From Candidatus Eiseniibacteriota bacterium (GTDB lineage: Bacteria; Eisenbacteria; RBG-16-71-46; CAIMUX01), in the NCBI GenBank assembly GCA_903844735.1, contig CAIMUX010000014.1, positions 1-64,000 on the forward strand: a stretch of 64,000 nucleotides of DNA. The letters are read 5' to 3'. The first letter of the stretch is position 1. Each line of letters opens with the position of its first letter. The notes beneath the pieces are model-generated. The model saw only the letters and a list, made by a program, of their open reading frames with translations, was not told the origin of the DNA and searched no databases. This document shows, one piece after another, positions 9,416-18,030 of this stretch. A program made the position numbers and the translations under genes.

Positions 9416-10773
9416 AGAAAGATCCCGGCATCTTCACCCGGACCGTCGGAACGCGGAGCCGCTAGACCCGGAGTCGATGAATCCCGAGACGCCGATCCTG
9501 GAGGCGCCGGACCCGGAGACGCCGACCCCGATCGTGTCGGCATCGCGCGGGGTGCGCCGCCTTGAGCAAACGTCTCGGTGCCGCCCCCCTTGCCGCCGCG
9601 CGTCGCGAGCCATTCCCGGAGCCATTCCCCCGCGTGCGGGGGTGGGCCGGCGGCCTCGGTCCACGCCGCGCTCCGCGCCGCCACCCAGACCTCACGCTCC
9701 CCCTCCGAGCAGCCCGCCAGGACGACCGCTGTTCCCGACGCCACGAAACGCGAAGCCAGTGCCCGCAATTCGTCCGGCCCGGCGTCCCCTCGAAGGGGGC
9801 CGCGCCCCCCATCGGAGAAATCCTCCAGCCAGATGCCGAGCAGCCGCACACCGCCGGATCCCGGCTTCGTGGCGAGGAATAGCCGCTCGGCCTCTTTCTC
9901 CCCGCGTTCGGCGCGCAGGCGGCGCACCTCGCGCGTGAGCTCCGCAATCTCGGCAGTCCACGCGCGCGCAGCCTCCGCCAGGCCGTCCCACCGCAGCGAG
10001 TGCGCTCGCGCCGTGTCGTCGAGCACGCGGTGGGCGCGGGAGAGGTAGCGCAGGGTGCGCCCACCCGCGAGGAAACGCACCCGCCAGAGGCCGCGGACCT
10101 TTTCCACCCCGAGAAGATGGATCGCCCCCACTTCTCCGGTACGTTGCGCATGGGTGCCGCCGCAGGCCGACCAGTCCCACCCCTCAATCTCGATGAGTCG
10201 AAGAATCTCGTGCTCCGCGCCCGGATCGCGCCGAAGGGGGTATCGATCCAGTTCCTCCCGCGGTACCTCATGGATGCGAATCAGCCGGTCGGAGAGTACA
10301 CAATCGTTGGCCGCCGTCGCGACCGACTCACATAGATCGCTCGGTGGTTTGTCGCCGTCGAGGTCTATGGTCGATTCCTCCGCCCCGAGGTGGAAGCCAC
10401 GTGTGTTCCGCGCTCCCTCGCGCACGAACGCCTGCGAGAGGATGTGTTGCCCGGTGTGCTGCTGCATATGATCGCGCCGCCGCGCGGCGTCGATGAACCC
10501 TGTCACCACGTCCCCCGGGACGAGCCCACCCTCCGTCACCGCGTGCCAGACCACACAGCCTTCGTGCCGAAGGCCGAGGACCGGCCGGCCCGCCAGCACA
10601 CCGTGATCCGCTGGCTGCCCACCCGACTCGGTGTAGAAGGCGGTTCGATCGAGTGCAATCTCGCAACCGTGCTCCAGAGGCCGCACCGCGGTGACTGTCG
10701 CCTCGAATGCGAGCAGTCCGGTGTCTTCGTGGTGGAGGAGCCGCGTGGGCTTAGGTCCGGCTTGGTCCATCAT
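9376..10773 (-). CDS. AlaX-type alanyl-tRNA editing protein with DHHA1 domain
   Basis: Freestanding relative of the C-terminal half of alanyl-tRNA synthetase. Such proteins hydrolyse mischarged Ser- or Gly-tRNA(Ala). The N-terminal part (1-100) is the synthetase-like beta-barrel ('FYTESGGQPADHG'). The editing domain has the zinc ligands in 'HTGQHILSQAF' and 'CGGTH'. Residues ~280-410 form a DHHA1-like domain ending in the recognisable 'GGKGGGTETFAQGG'. There is no aminoacylation domain, so it is not AlaRS itself. The last ~50 residues are a Ser/Pro/Gly-rich tail encoded by degenerate tandem repeats (about 9465-9545) with no match to the family, and its end overlaps acyP convergently. It starts 8 bp after the remnant of an NTF2-like gene. 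Confidence 0.88.
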   Translation of the reverse strand: MMDQAGPKPTRLLHHEDTGLLAFEATVTAVRPLEHGCEIALDRTAFYTESGGQPADHGVLAGRPVLGLRHEGCVVWHAVTEGGLVPGDVVTGFIDAARRRDHMQQHTGQHILSQAFVREGARNTRGFHLGAEESTIDLDGDKPPSDLCESVATAANDCVLSDRLIRIHEVPREELDRYPLRRDPGAEHEILRLIEIEGWDWSACGGTHAQRTGEVGAIHLLGVEKVRGLWRVRFLAGGRTLRYLSRAHRVLDDTARAHSLRWDGLAEAARAWTAEIAELTREVRRLRAERGEKEAERLFLATKPGSGGVRLLGIWLEDFSDGGRGPLRGDAGPDELRALASRFVASGTAVVLAGCSEGEREVWVAARSAAWTEAAGPPPHAGEWLREWLATRGGKGGGTETFAQGGAPRAMPTRSGSASPGPAPPGSASRDSSTPGLAAPRSDGPGEDAGIFLQKRMSKGLGAAD

Positions 10774-10781
10774 GAGGACGG

Positions 10782-10991
10782 CTACTCCGCTGCCGGTGGC
10801 GACTGGTCGGACCGCATCCGTTGCAGCAGGTCCTCTTCCGAGTAAGAAAAGTGCATCTGCATGATCATCCAGACGCCGTCACGTTTCTCCAGGACGCCTG
10901 TCCAGCGGACGTTCTCCCAGTTGGCGAGCTTGCCGTTCCAGGTGTTGCGGTCAGCGAAATCAGTCCGATGGTACTTCCTGCGCCGCGGAAG
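10782..10991 (-). pseudogene. Remnant of an NTF2/SnoaL-like protein
   Basis: A frame of 69 codons reads 'RNTWNGKLANWENVRW', then 'GVLEKRDGVWMIMQMHFS' and ends at a TAG 8 bp before the AlaX start. That resembles the last third of a SnoaL_3/NTF2-like domain (the family ends with 'vLekrdGrWlivqmHfS'). A TGA at 10992-10994 closes the frame upstream and no start codon with a ribosome site lies inside. The upstream part of the domain is not readable in any frame, so I regard it as a degraded gene. Confidence is limited because the match is from memory of the family. Confidence 0.4.
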
Positions 10992-11379
10992 TCAACGGCC
11001 GGAAAAGATCGGATCACGTCCGTCTCCCCCGTACTCCGCGACTATTGCATCGACGATGAGTTCCACCCAGGTTTCTCTGGGACGATGGTTTCCGACCGCC
11101 CGGTGGGTCGCCTGATTTCGAGGGTAGACTCGTTGTGCGGGGGCCATCGGTACGCCGGACCATGTAGCGCCGAATCGTGTTCGCCGAGTGGTGCATTGCC
11201 AACCTGGTGGTGGACTACGAGGTCTTCGCGGACCACGGCTCGTTGTCTCAATGTCAGGTGCGGTTTCCGCCGCCAGCACGAAATCCGGCGAGACGTCGCC
11301 TTCCACGGAACCATTGGGATTCTCGGGATCAGGGCTAGTTGGCCCCAGATCCGGCATCGTTCCTGCAGGTTCCCGCGGC
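10992..11379. other. Non-coding or decayed stretch before the XPB gene
   Basis: Several overlapping open frames exist here but none has convincing protein character or a ribosome site. A minus-strand frame ending '...GGDGRDPIFSGR' leads into the NTF2-like remnant and may be its lost 5' part. The XPB frame is open from 11188, but its N-terminal 64 codons look like shadow sequence rather than protein. Confidence 0.4.
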
Positions 11380-12978
11380 ATGCGTCTGCTATTCGACCTC
11401 GGCACGGTTATTCTCGAAGACCCACCCGAAGAATTCGATCCTCGCCGGTTTCCCGGCGTCGTGTGGGATAACCGGGTGGGTCTGTTCCGCGCACCGGGGT
11501 ATCGATACCGGCAGCTAATCGGCGAGCTGACGGCGCGCCGGATTCCGTTCGAGGATCTCATCAGGCAAGTGCCGGCGTGGCCTTTTCGGCCGGTATCTTC
11601 CTGGGCTGCGTCTTCGGGGCCTGCCTCTTCTCGGCCTACATCATCTTGGCCGGTATCCCCAGAGCGGTTCCCTGTCGGCCCGGCGACGGCGGCCGGGGAT
11701 TCATGGGAAAACATCGAACTTCGGCCTTACCAAGCCGCGGCCCTTGCAGCCTGGGATCTGGCTGATCGACGCGGCCTGATCGTCCTTCCCACCGGCAGCG
11801 GCAAGACCCGGCTGGCTCTAGCCGCGATGGCGGCGGGAACAGCGTCGAGGGCAGAGACCGGAGCAGAGTCGGCGGCTGAGTCGGCGGTCGAAAAAGGGGC
11901 GAAGACCGGATCCCCCCGCCGCGCGCTGCGTTGCCTGTGTCTCGTCCCGACTCGCGTGCTTCTCACCCAATGGCAAGCCGAGATCGCCCGTGTCTACCGG
12001 GGACAGGTCGGAATCTGGGGAGACGGCGCACGCGAGGTCGCCGCCGTGACCGTCATCACCTTCGAAAGCGCCTACCGTCACATGGACCGCCTGGGAAACC
12101 AGTTCGATCTGTTGGTCATCGCCGAAGCGCACCACTTCGGTCTCGGACCTCAGGACGAAGCACTCGAACTCTCCGTGGCCCCATACCGACTCGGCCTGAC
12201 CGCGACTCTCCCCGACCATCCCGATCGGCTCCGACGACTTGAGCATCTCGTCGGACCTGTTTTGTACGAGTTGGCCGTGGGGGACCTGGCGGGTCTGTTT
12301 CTCGCCCCGTTCGACCTGGTCACACTCACCACTCCCCTGACACGCAACGAGCAGGTCGTGTACCGCCGCGAGGTAGCGGGCTTCCGCCCGTTCTTCCGGG
12401 CGTTCTTCGGGCGATCGCCGGGAGCGGGCTGGGAGGATCTCTGCCGCGAAGCCGGTCGTTGCGAGGCGGGGCGCCAAGCCGTCGCAGCCTGGCGCCGAGC
12501 CCGGCGACTCGTCAGCTTTCACACACACAAAGCGGATATGGTTCACCTCCTATTGGAACGACATCGCGCGAACAAGGTCTTAGTCTTCACCGCAAGCAAC
12601 GAGGCCGCTTACACCATCGCACGTCGTGAACTGATCATGCCGATCACCTGCGACATCGGCCGTTCGGAGAGGCGTTCAGCTCTCGACCTCTTTGCCGCCG
12701 GGAAGTTGCGGGCGCTGGTCTCCTCCCAGGTGCTCAACGAAGGGCTCGACGTGCCGGATGCCGATGTCGCCGTGGTCGTCGGGGGCAGCGGCAGCGAGCG
12801 GGAACATGTGCAGAGGATCGGCCGCCTCCTGCGACCGTCCCCGGGAAAGCGAGCGGTGATCTATGAGCTGGTCACGCGGGGAACCTCGGAGGTCGAGCAG
12901 GCGGTGCGGCGGCGAGGGATTCTGACGCGCCGAACGGGACGGCTGTCCCCGGAAGTGCGCGGTGCCCCTATCCCATGA
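11380..12978 (+). CDS. XPB/Rad25-type superfamily 2 helicase
   Basis: DNA helicase/translocase of the XPB family, expected to open DNA in repair with its Bax1 partner. The ATG at 11380 begins 'MRLLFDLGTVILEDP'. The N-terminal ~65 residues would be the damage-recognition-like domain. A Ser/Pro/Trp linker follows, then 'LRPYQAAALAAW', motif I 'LPTGSGKTRLAL' (about 135-146), motif Ia 'LVPTRVLLTQW', motif II 'LLVIAEAHHFG', motif III 'GLTATL', and C-terminal 'LVFTASNEAAYTIA', 'SSQVLNEGLDVPDA' and 'QRIGRLLRPSPG'. The conserved Asp of motif II is Ala248 (codon GCC at 12121), one base from Asp. An Ala/Glu-rich insert follows motif I ('ETGAESAAESAVEKG'). Its stop overlaps the next start by 4 bp (ATGA). 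Confidence 0.88.
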   Translation: MRLLFDLGTVILEDPPEEFDPRRFPGVVWDNRVGLFRAPGYRYRQLIGELTARRIPFEDLIRQVPAWPFRPVSSWAASSGPASSRPTSSWPVSPERFPVGPATAAGDSWENIELRPYQAAALAAWDLADRRGLIVLPTGSGKTRLALAAMAAGTASRAETGAESAAESAVEKGAKTGSPRRALRCLCLVPTRVLLTQWQAEIARVYRGQVGIWGDGAREVAAVTVITFESAYRHMDRLGNQFDLLVIAEAHHFGLGPQDEALELSVAPYRLGLTATLPDHPDRLRRLEHLVGPVLYELAVGDLAGLFLAPFDLVTLTTPLTRNEQVVYRREVAGFRPFFRAFFGRSPGAGWEDLCREAGRCEAGRQAVAAWRRARRLVSFHTHKADMVHLLLERHRANKVLVFTASNEAAYTIARRELIMPITCDIGRSERRSALDLFAAGKLRALVSSQVLNEGLDVPDADVAVVVGGSGSEREHVQRIGRLLRPSPGKRAVIYELVTRGTSEVEQAVRRRGILTRRTGRLSPEVRGAPIP

Positions 12979-14114
12979 CAGGTCCCTATCGCATCTGCGA
13001 CGACCTCGTCGTGGCGGAGTACTTTCAAGACACGGACCGGCCGTGGTTGCGCTGCGTCCTCGATGAATACGCCCGATTCGTGGACCGTCCACGCCGGGAA
13101 CTAAGGCGGCGTTGGTCCGAACCGTTGCCGGTTCCCTGCCCTCCGACCAAGCGGCGACTCGTCATCGCCTACCTCGACCGCCTGGGTCGAGACCGCACGC
13201 GCACTTTCGTTCCACCGCGCCGGATTCGGGAGACGGTCTTCCTGGCCCGGGCCGCGCACGCGGGACCAAGGCACGTCGGTCTCGAAACCGCTGCCGGAAG
13301 TCTCGGCATGACACCGGACGTCGCCATGGCGTTTCTCTTCGCGGACTTGCCCGAGGAGCGCTCCGTCGGTCTACTGCCGGGTGCTCTCACCCCCACCTCC
13401 CTCATTCCCTTGGCCAATCTCGAGGTGGTCCAGTTCCTGCTTCGGCGCACGGTCCGCTTGACGCTCTCCGTCGACAGCCAAAGCCGCACCCTGATCCGCG
13501 CGGCCCGCCTGCGGGGCCTCATTTGTGCGGTACACAAGAGCGCACCCTTCGAGCCCGCCGTCCTGAGCCTGTCGGGTCCGCTGGCCGTCATCCGTCACAG
13601 CACTCTTTACGGCCGTGCTCTCGCGGGCCTGGCCCGGTATCTGCCAGAGTGCGGACGGTATCATCTTCACGCAAAGTGCCTGATCGACGGGCAATTGTTG
13701 ATCTACGAATTGCGGGCCGGAGAGGTCGATTTTCCCGGCTTAGAACCCCGTCACTTCGACAGCCGCCTGGAGGAGCGGTTTCACAAAGACTTTCAGCGCC
13801 TCGCACCGGACTGGGATATCCTGCGCGAACCGGAGCCGGTGGAAGCCGGCCGCCATCTGATCTTTCCGGACTTTCTCCTTCGGCACCGTCATGACCCAGA
13901 GCGACAATGGTGGCTGGAAATCGTGGGGTTCTGGACTCCGCAGTACCTGGAGAAGAAGCTGGCCGGACTGCGGCAAGCCGGGCTGCGACGCATCATCCTC
14001 TGCGTGGACGCGGATCGGGCTTGCAGCGAAGAGGAGCTGCCGCGAGGGGCGGAGTTGGTGCGCTTTCGTCGGCGGATCGATGTCGCGGAGGTGCTCGCCG
14101 TGATGCAGGCTTGA
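12975..14114 (+). CDS. Bax1-like nuclease (DUF790 family), XPB partner
   Basis: Protein of 379 residues matching the DUF790/Bax1 family, which in archaea binds XPB and cuts bubble or overhang DNA. The nuclease core is near the C terminus: 'IFPDFLLRHRHDPERQWW' followed by 'LEIVGFWTPQYLEKK', giving the Pro-Asp and Glu of a PD-(D/E)xK-like site plus the family's characteristic 'GFWT' strand. The helical middle contains 'NLEVVQFLLRRTVRLTLSV'. ATGA overlap with the helicase gene indicates coupled translation and a stoichiometric complex. This pair is best known from archaea and a scattering of bacteria. Function is inferred from that family knowledge. Confidence 0.85.
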   Translation: MTGPYRICDDLVVAEYFQDTDRPWLRCVLDEYARFVDRPRRELRRRWSEPLPVPCPPTKRRLVIAYLDRLGRDRTRTFVPPRRIRETVFLARAAHAGPRHVGLETAAGSLGMTPDVAMAFLFADLPEERSVGLLPGALTPTSLIPLANLEVVQFLLRRTVRLTLSVDSQSRTLIRAARLRGLICAVHKSAPFEPAVLSLSGPLAVIRHSTLYGRALAGLARYLPECGRYHLHAKCLIDGQLLIYELRAGEVDFPGLEPRHFDSRLEERFHKDFQRLAPDWDILREPEPVEAGRHLIFPDFLLRHRHDPERQWWLEIVGFWTPQYLEKKLAGLRQAGLRRIILCVDADRACSEEELPRGAELVRFRRRIDVAEVLAVMQA

Positions 14115-14215
14115 GGCGCCGGCGCGCCGTCAGGGCGGCGACTTCCCCCCGTACAACTCCGCCGATGTATGCCACCTCACCTCACCCTCGGCCGCTGCCG
14201 CGCGCGGCCCGGAAC

Positions 14216-16231
14216 CTACCCCCGCACTGACTCCAACTCATCCCACCGGATGAACGCCGCCTCCAGCTCCCGTTCCAGCTCTTCGAGCCGGGCACGCAGC
14301 CCCGCCACCGTCGCCCCCCCGCTCCGATAGATCTCCGGAGCGGAAAGAGCGGCATGCAGTTCTTCCCTCTCCTTCTCCAAGGCCTCGATCCGCGACGGGA
14401 GCGCTTCCAGCTCCCGCTCTTCCTTGAACGTGAGCTTGCGAGGTTTGTCAGTTTGGCGTCTCGCCTTCTCGGTCGGCTTCTTCTCCCGCGCCGGGGTGCC
14501 CCGCGCCTCCGCCACAGCCTGCGCGGCAACCTGCGCCTCGGCTTGCGCGACCCGAAGCCAGTCGTCGTACCCTCCCGCGAACTCCCGCACCGAACCGTCG
14601 GCGGCCACGGAAAGCGTGCTGGTCACGGCGTTGTTCAAGAAATCGCGGTCGTGACTCACCAGAAGAAGCGTTCCCGCATACTCCATGAGAAGATCCTCCA
14701 GGAGATCGAGAGTTTCCGCATCCAGATCGTTGGTCGGTTCATCCATCACCAACACGTTGCACGGCCGGGCGAAGAGCTTGGCCAGCAGGAGCCGGTTGCG
14801 CTCCCCGCCGGAGAGAATGTGCACCGGTGTATGCGCCCGCTCCGGGGTGAAGAGGAAATCCTGAAGGTAGCCCATGATGTGGCGGGGCTCGCCGTTGACG
14901 GTCACCGTGTCGCTTCCCTCGCCCACGTTCTCCCATACCGTCTTGTCGAGGTCGAGCTGTTCACGAAGCTGATCGAAGTAGAGCACTTCCAGGCCGCCGC
15001 CGAACCGGATTGCGCCGCCTTGCGGCGTTAGATCACCGACAAGCAGTCGCAGCAGCGTGGTCTTGCCTGAGCCGTTGGGACCGATGATCCCCACCTTGTC
15101 GCCTCGCATGATTGTGGTGGTAAGGTCCCGAATGCTCCATCGCTCGTCGTACGCGAACGACACCCCCTTGGCCGCAACCACGAAGCGACCGGACTGCTCG
15201 GCCCCGGAGATCTGCAGCCTGACCTGCCCGGTCCGATCCCTCTGTTGCCGCCGCTCCTCGCGCAGCGCCTGCAGCGCGCGTACGCGCCCCTCGTTGCGGG
15301 TCCGGCGGGCCTTGATTCCCTGGCGCACCCAGGCCTCCTCCTGGGCCAGTTTCTTGTCAAGCAGTAGCAAGCGCACGGCCTCCGACTCCAGCAACGCCTC
15401 CCGACGCTGCTCATACACCTCGTACCCGCAGGCAAAAGCGAAGATCTTTCCCCGGTCCAGCTCGACCACACGGTTGGCCAGCCGTCGGGCGAAGGCCCGG
15501 TCGTGGGTGACGAAGAGGACCGTCTTGACCTGCTTGAGGAGAAACTCCTCCAACCAGACGATGGTGCCGATGTCCAGTTGATTCGTCGGCTCGTCCAGCA
15601 GCAGGATGTCGGGGGCGGCTACGAGAGCCCGGGCGAGGAGCACGCGGCGCTTGGTGCCGCCGGAAAGGCTGACAAACTCGGCATCAGGATTGAGCGAAAG
15701 CCGCGACAGGATGCGCTCCACCTCCTGGTGCAAATTCCAGCCGCCGGTGTCCTCCAGCACCTTGTGCAACCGATCCAGCCGGGCCAGCAGCACATCGCTC
15801 GTGCCCATCGAGGCATCCGTCTCGGCATCCACCGCAGCATCCGCCGCAACACCCGTCGCGGCATTCGTCCCAACACCCATCGGCGCGTCTGTTGCCGTCT
15901 CCGTCGCCAAGTGATGACTCACGCGGTGGTATTCGGCCAGGACCTCGGCCGCGTTTCCCATGCCGGCGGCAACCACGTCAAACACCGTCCCGACCAGCGC
16001 GGGGGGAACATCCTGAGCCACGAGCGCCACGCGCAGCCCCTGTTGCCGGGAGACCTCGCCCGTGTCCGGCAGGAGTTCGTTGTTCACCAGCCGCAGCAGG
16101 GTTGACTTGCCGGACCCGTTGCGCCCCACCAGACAAAGCCGGTCACCCGGCTCCACTTGAAGGTCTACGCCGTCCAGAATCGGCGATCCGCCAAAGGCGA
16201 TGGCCAGGTTGCGGAGGGTGAGAAGCGCCAC
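14216..16231 (-). CDS. uup: ABC-F family ATPase, Uup type
   Basis: Soluble ATPase with two ABC domains and no membrane segments, the ABC-F class that acts on ribosomes (Uup also affects DNA transposon excision). First domain: Walker A 'GRNGSGKST', signature 'LSGGTKRR', Walker B 'LLLDEPTNQLD'. Second: 'GPNGSGKTT', 'LSGGERNR', 'VMDEPTNDLD'. The linker is charged and helical, and the C terminus is a Lys/Glu-rich coiled coil as in Uup. An unusual ~40-residue Ala/Thr/Val/Asp insert ('TDAPMGVGTNAATGVAADAA' and similar), encoded by degenerate GCATCCGCC-like repeats around 15800-15905, interrupts the first ABC domain. It is convergent with the Bax1 gene. Confidence 0.9.
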   Translation of the reverse strand: MALLTLRNLAIAFGGSPILDGVDLQVEPGDRLCLVGRNGSGKSTLLRLVNNELLPDTGEVSRQQGLRVALVAQDVPPALVGTVFDVVAAGMGNAAEVLAEYHRVSHHLATETATDAPMGVGTNAATGVAADAAVDAETDASMGTSDVLLARLDRLHKVLEDTGGWNLHQEVERILSRLSLNPDAEFVSLSGGTKRRVLLARALVAAPDILLLDEPTNQLDIGTIVWLEEFLLKQVKTVLFVTHDRAFARRLANRVVELDRGKIFAFACGYEVYEQRREALLESEAVRLLLLDKKLAQEEAWVRQGIKARRTRNEGRVRALQALREERRQQRDRTGQVRLQISGAEQSGRFVVAAKGVSFAYDERWSIRDLTTTIMRGDKVGIIGPNGSGKTTLLRLLVGDLTPQGGAIRFGGGLEVLYFDQLREQLDLDKTVWENVGEGSDTVTVNGEPRHIMGYLQDFLFTPERAHTPVHILSGGERNRLLLAKLFARPCNVLVMDEPTNDLDAETLDLLEDLLMEYAGTLLLVSHDRDFLNNAVTSTLSVAADGSVREFAGGYDDWLRVAQAEAQVAAQAVAEARGTPAREKKPTEKARRQTDKPRKLTFKEERELEALPSRIEALEKEREELHAALSAPEIYRSGGATVAGLRARLEELERELEAAFIRWDELESVRG

Positions 16232-17425
16232 AACGACTCCAATCGAAATGGAAACGGGAAGCGCCGGGACTCTTCCACCCCCGCGTTCCCCTGCGCCGAG
16301 ATCCGCGACAGGTAGCTCCCCAGGAGCCGACCGTAACGCAGACTACTACAATACATGTTTCGTGACGACCGAGGTAGACGGGATTCAGGAGTCAGAAGTG
16401 TCGAGTCGAGGGAGTGATAGAGACGGGCGATAGACCTCCAGCGCAAACAAGTCGACCCTGCTCCACACTACTACGTTTTCGCGTCTCATCGAAGAGCGTC
16501 CTCATCTTGACTCCTGGACTCTGACTCCTGGACTGTGACCCTTGGACTCTGATTCCTGGATTCTGACGTCAGCGCGAGCGTCCACTCGACTTGTATACTA
16601 CATCTGCCCACCAGCACCACTTTGGACATCTCCAGGGCGACGTTCTTCCAGCCGCCATGTGTACAACTTTTATCAAGGCCAAGGAAGCGGCAGGAACCGC
16701 TACAGTCGGCCAATCAGGTTGCGACGGCTTTCTCGATGAAGGTCGGTCGCATCACAGCCATGGTGTCTCTCCCTCTCTTCTCGCACCCTCCCCGCAAGCC
16801 AATCCGGACCGGACGTTCGCTCGACCATCGCGACAAGCAAACCGAGATGCTGTCCCTGTATCCCAACGAGTGTCCGTGCGGGATCCAAACCACCGGACCA
16901 ATTGCTGAACTCCCTGCGCCACTGATAATTCAACGACTATCGAACCGCGGGTACGTCGCGCGGATCTTACTACCGAAGCCGACGCCGGTGCGGCATAACG
17001 TGATGTTTTCTGCCGAAATGTCTCTTCCCGTCTTCACATCGCGCGCCTGCTGTCGAGATGGTGACCCGCAAAACTGCGGACCGAAGGACCTCTGGGCCGA
17101 AGTGCCCGTTCGGGCGAAGTGCAACGTTCTGCCTTCCGGCGATAGCTGAGCGAGTTAGGCAAACGACCATCTCGTCTGGGGGCGGGCGTTCGCTATCTGA
17201 AACAAGTCGGGGCAACAACAGACCCGCATGCACGGACTTTTTGGAGCCACTCCCAAAACAGTCGAAGCTGAGCGGAAAGCGGAGTCTTCACCGAACGGTA
17301 GAACGTCTATATGTCGTGCAAGGCCCAGTGCTCATCTCCGGTGGAGGAATCTCCTTGACACCGCATGCGGGCGATCTATGATCCCTGGTGCGGCGAGCGG
17401 GGCTGCCGCAGAACGGGAGGGCGTC
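16232..17425. other. 1.2-kb poorly coding island
   Basis: No frame here has both protein-like composition and a ribosome site. Base composition looks less GC-rich than its flanks. It contains a 4 x 14-bp tandem array (16508-16563) and, at about 16383-16395, a related segment in the opposite orientation (TTCAGGAGTCAG). A very short minus-strand frame (MAVMRPTFIEKAVAT then stop, at about 16715-16762) has a GGGAGAG upstream and may be the start of a lost gene. No insertion-sequence ends or transposase were recognised. Confidence 0.4.
16508..16563. repeat. 14-bp tandem repeat, four copies
   Basis: Four contiguous 14-bp units: TGACTCCTGGACTC, TGACTCCTGGACTG, TGACCCTTGGACTC and TGATTCCTGGATTC. The first two differ at one base, the others at two or three. 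The unit is not a multiple of three and lies outside genes. Confidence 0.85.
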
Positions 17426-18004
17426 GTGACAAGGGGCGAGACGGTTCTCCATTCGTGTAACTGCACACTGGACGGTGTGGTGAGGTGGAATCCTCCCGGC
17501 GTGAAGCTGTACTTTGAGGGAATAGAGGCGCCGAAGGATTCCGCTTCGTGGATTGAACGCAGCCTGACGTTTTCCATCGAGACATGTGCCCGGCGATATC
17601 TCGGCTCGGCGGACCCGTCGGCCGACCCACTCGCCGACCTCGCGCGGTTGATTGCCCGCGTCTGCCGGGAGCATCCCATCTTGCAGGTGGGACCGTGCTT
17701 GTGGGTGTATTCGGAGCAAGCTGAGGTTCAAGCCTGGGAGGACGCGGCACAGTCTCGCGTACAAAGACAGCGCGACCGCTCGCCAAGCACGTATCCCGCC
17801 CCCCCCCTCTCGGTGATCTCGGAGGATCTAGTCGAAGCAGGGCTGGGATCATCTTTCCCGGTCTATGTATCGGCCCCCCGCTTGTCGATGCGGATGCCGG
17901 TCATGTCCGGACCGAGAGCAACAGCGATCATCCGGGAGCACGAGGCAACCGCACTGAACCGGCAGGGCGGCGGGGGTAGTGAGGAGAAGGACCAGGCGGG
18001 CTGA
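17426..18004 (+). CDS. Hypothetical protein
   Basis: I do not recognise this 192-residue protein. The GTG at 17426 is chosen because GGGAGG lies just upstream; the frame is open from 17228 and an ATG at 17378 is the alternative. The N-terminal half looks like real protein ('LDGVVRWNPPGVKLYFEG', 'WIERSLTFSIETCARRYLG', 'LARLIARVCREHPILQVGP') with several cysteines and a helical stretch. The C-terminal third is low-complexity and polar. No membrane segment or signal peptide. It is convergent with kbl, 26 bp away, and isolated from other plus-strand genes. Confidence 0.5.
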   Translation: MTRGETVLHSCNCTLDGVVRWNPPGVKLYFEGIEAPKDSASWIERSLTFSIETCARRYLGSADPSADPLADLARLIARVCREHPILQVGPCLWVYSEQAEVQAWEDAAQSRVQRQRDRSPSTYPAPPLSVISEDLVEAGLGSSFPVYVSAPRLSMRMPVMSGPRATAIIREHEATALNRQGGGGSEEKDQAG

Positions 18005-18030
18005 ACCCGCTCCTCACCCCCGCACGGTCT

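Noticed and set aside
11178-11300. Plus-strand stretch reading 'FAEWCIANLVVDYEVFADHG'
   Set aside because: Protein-like for ~30 residues but with no start, no ribosome site and no family match; likely chance or the shadow of the decayed NTF2-like gene.
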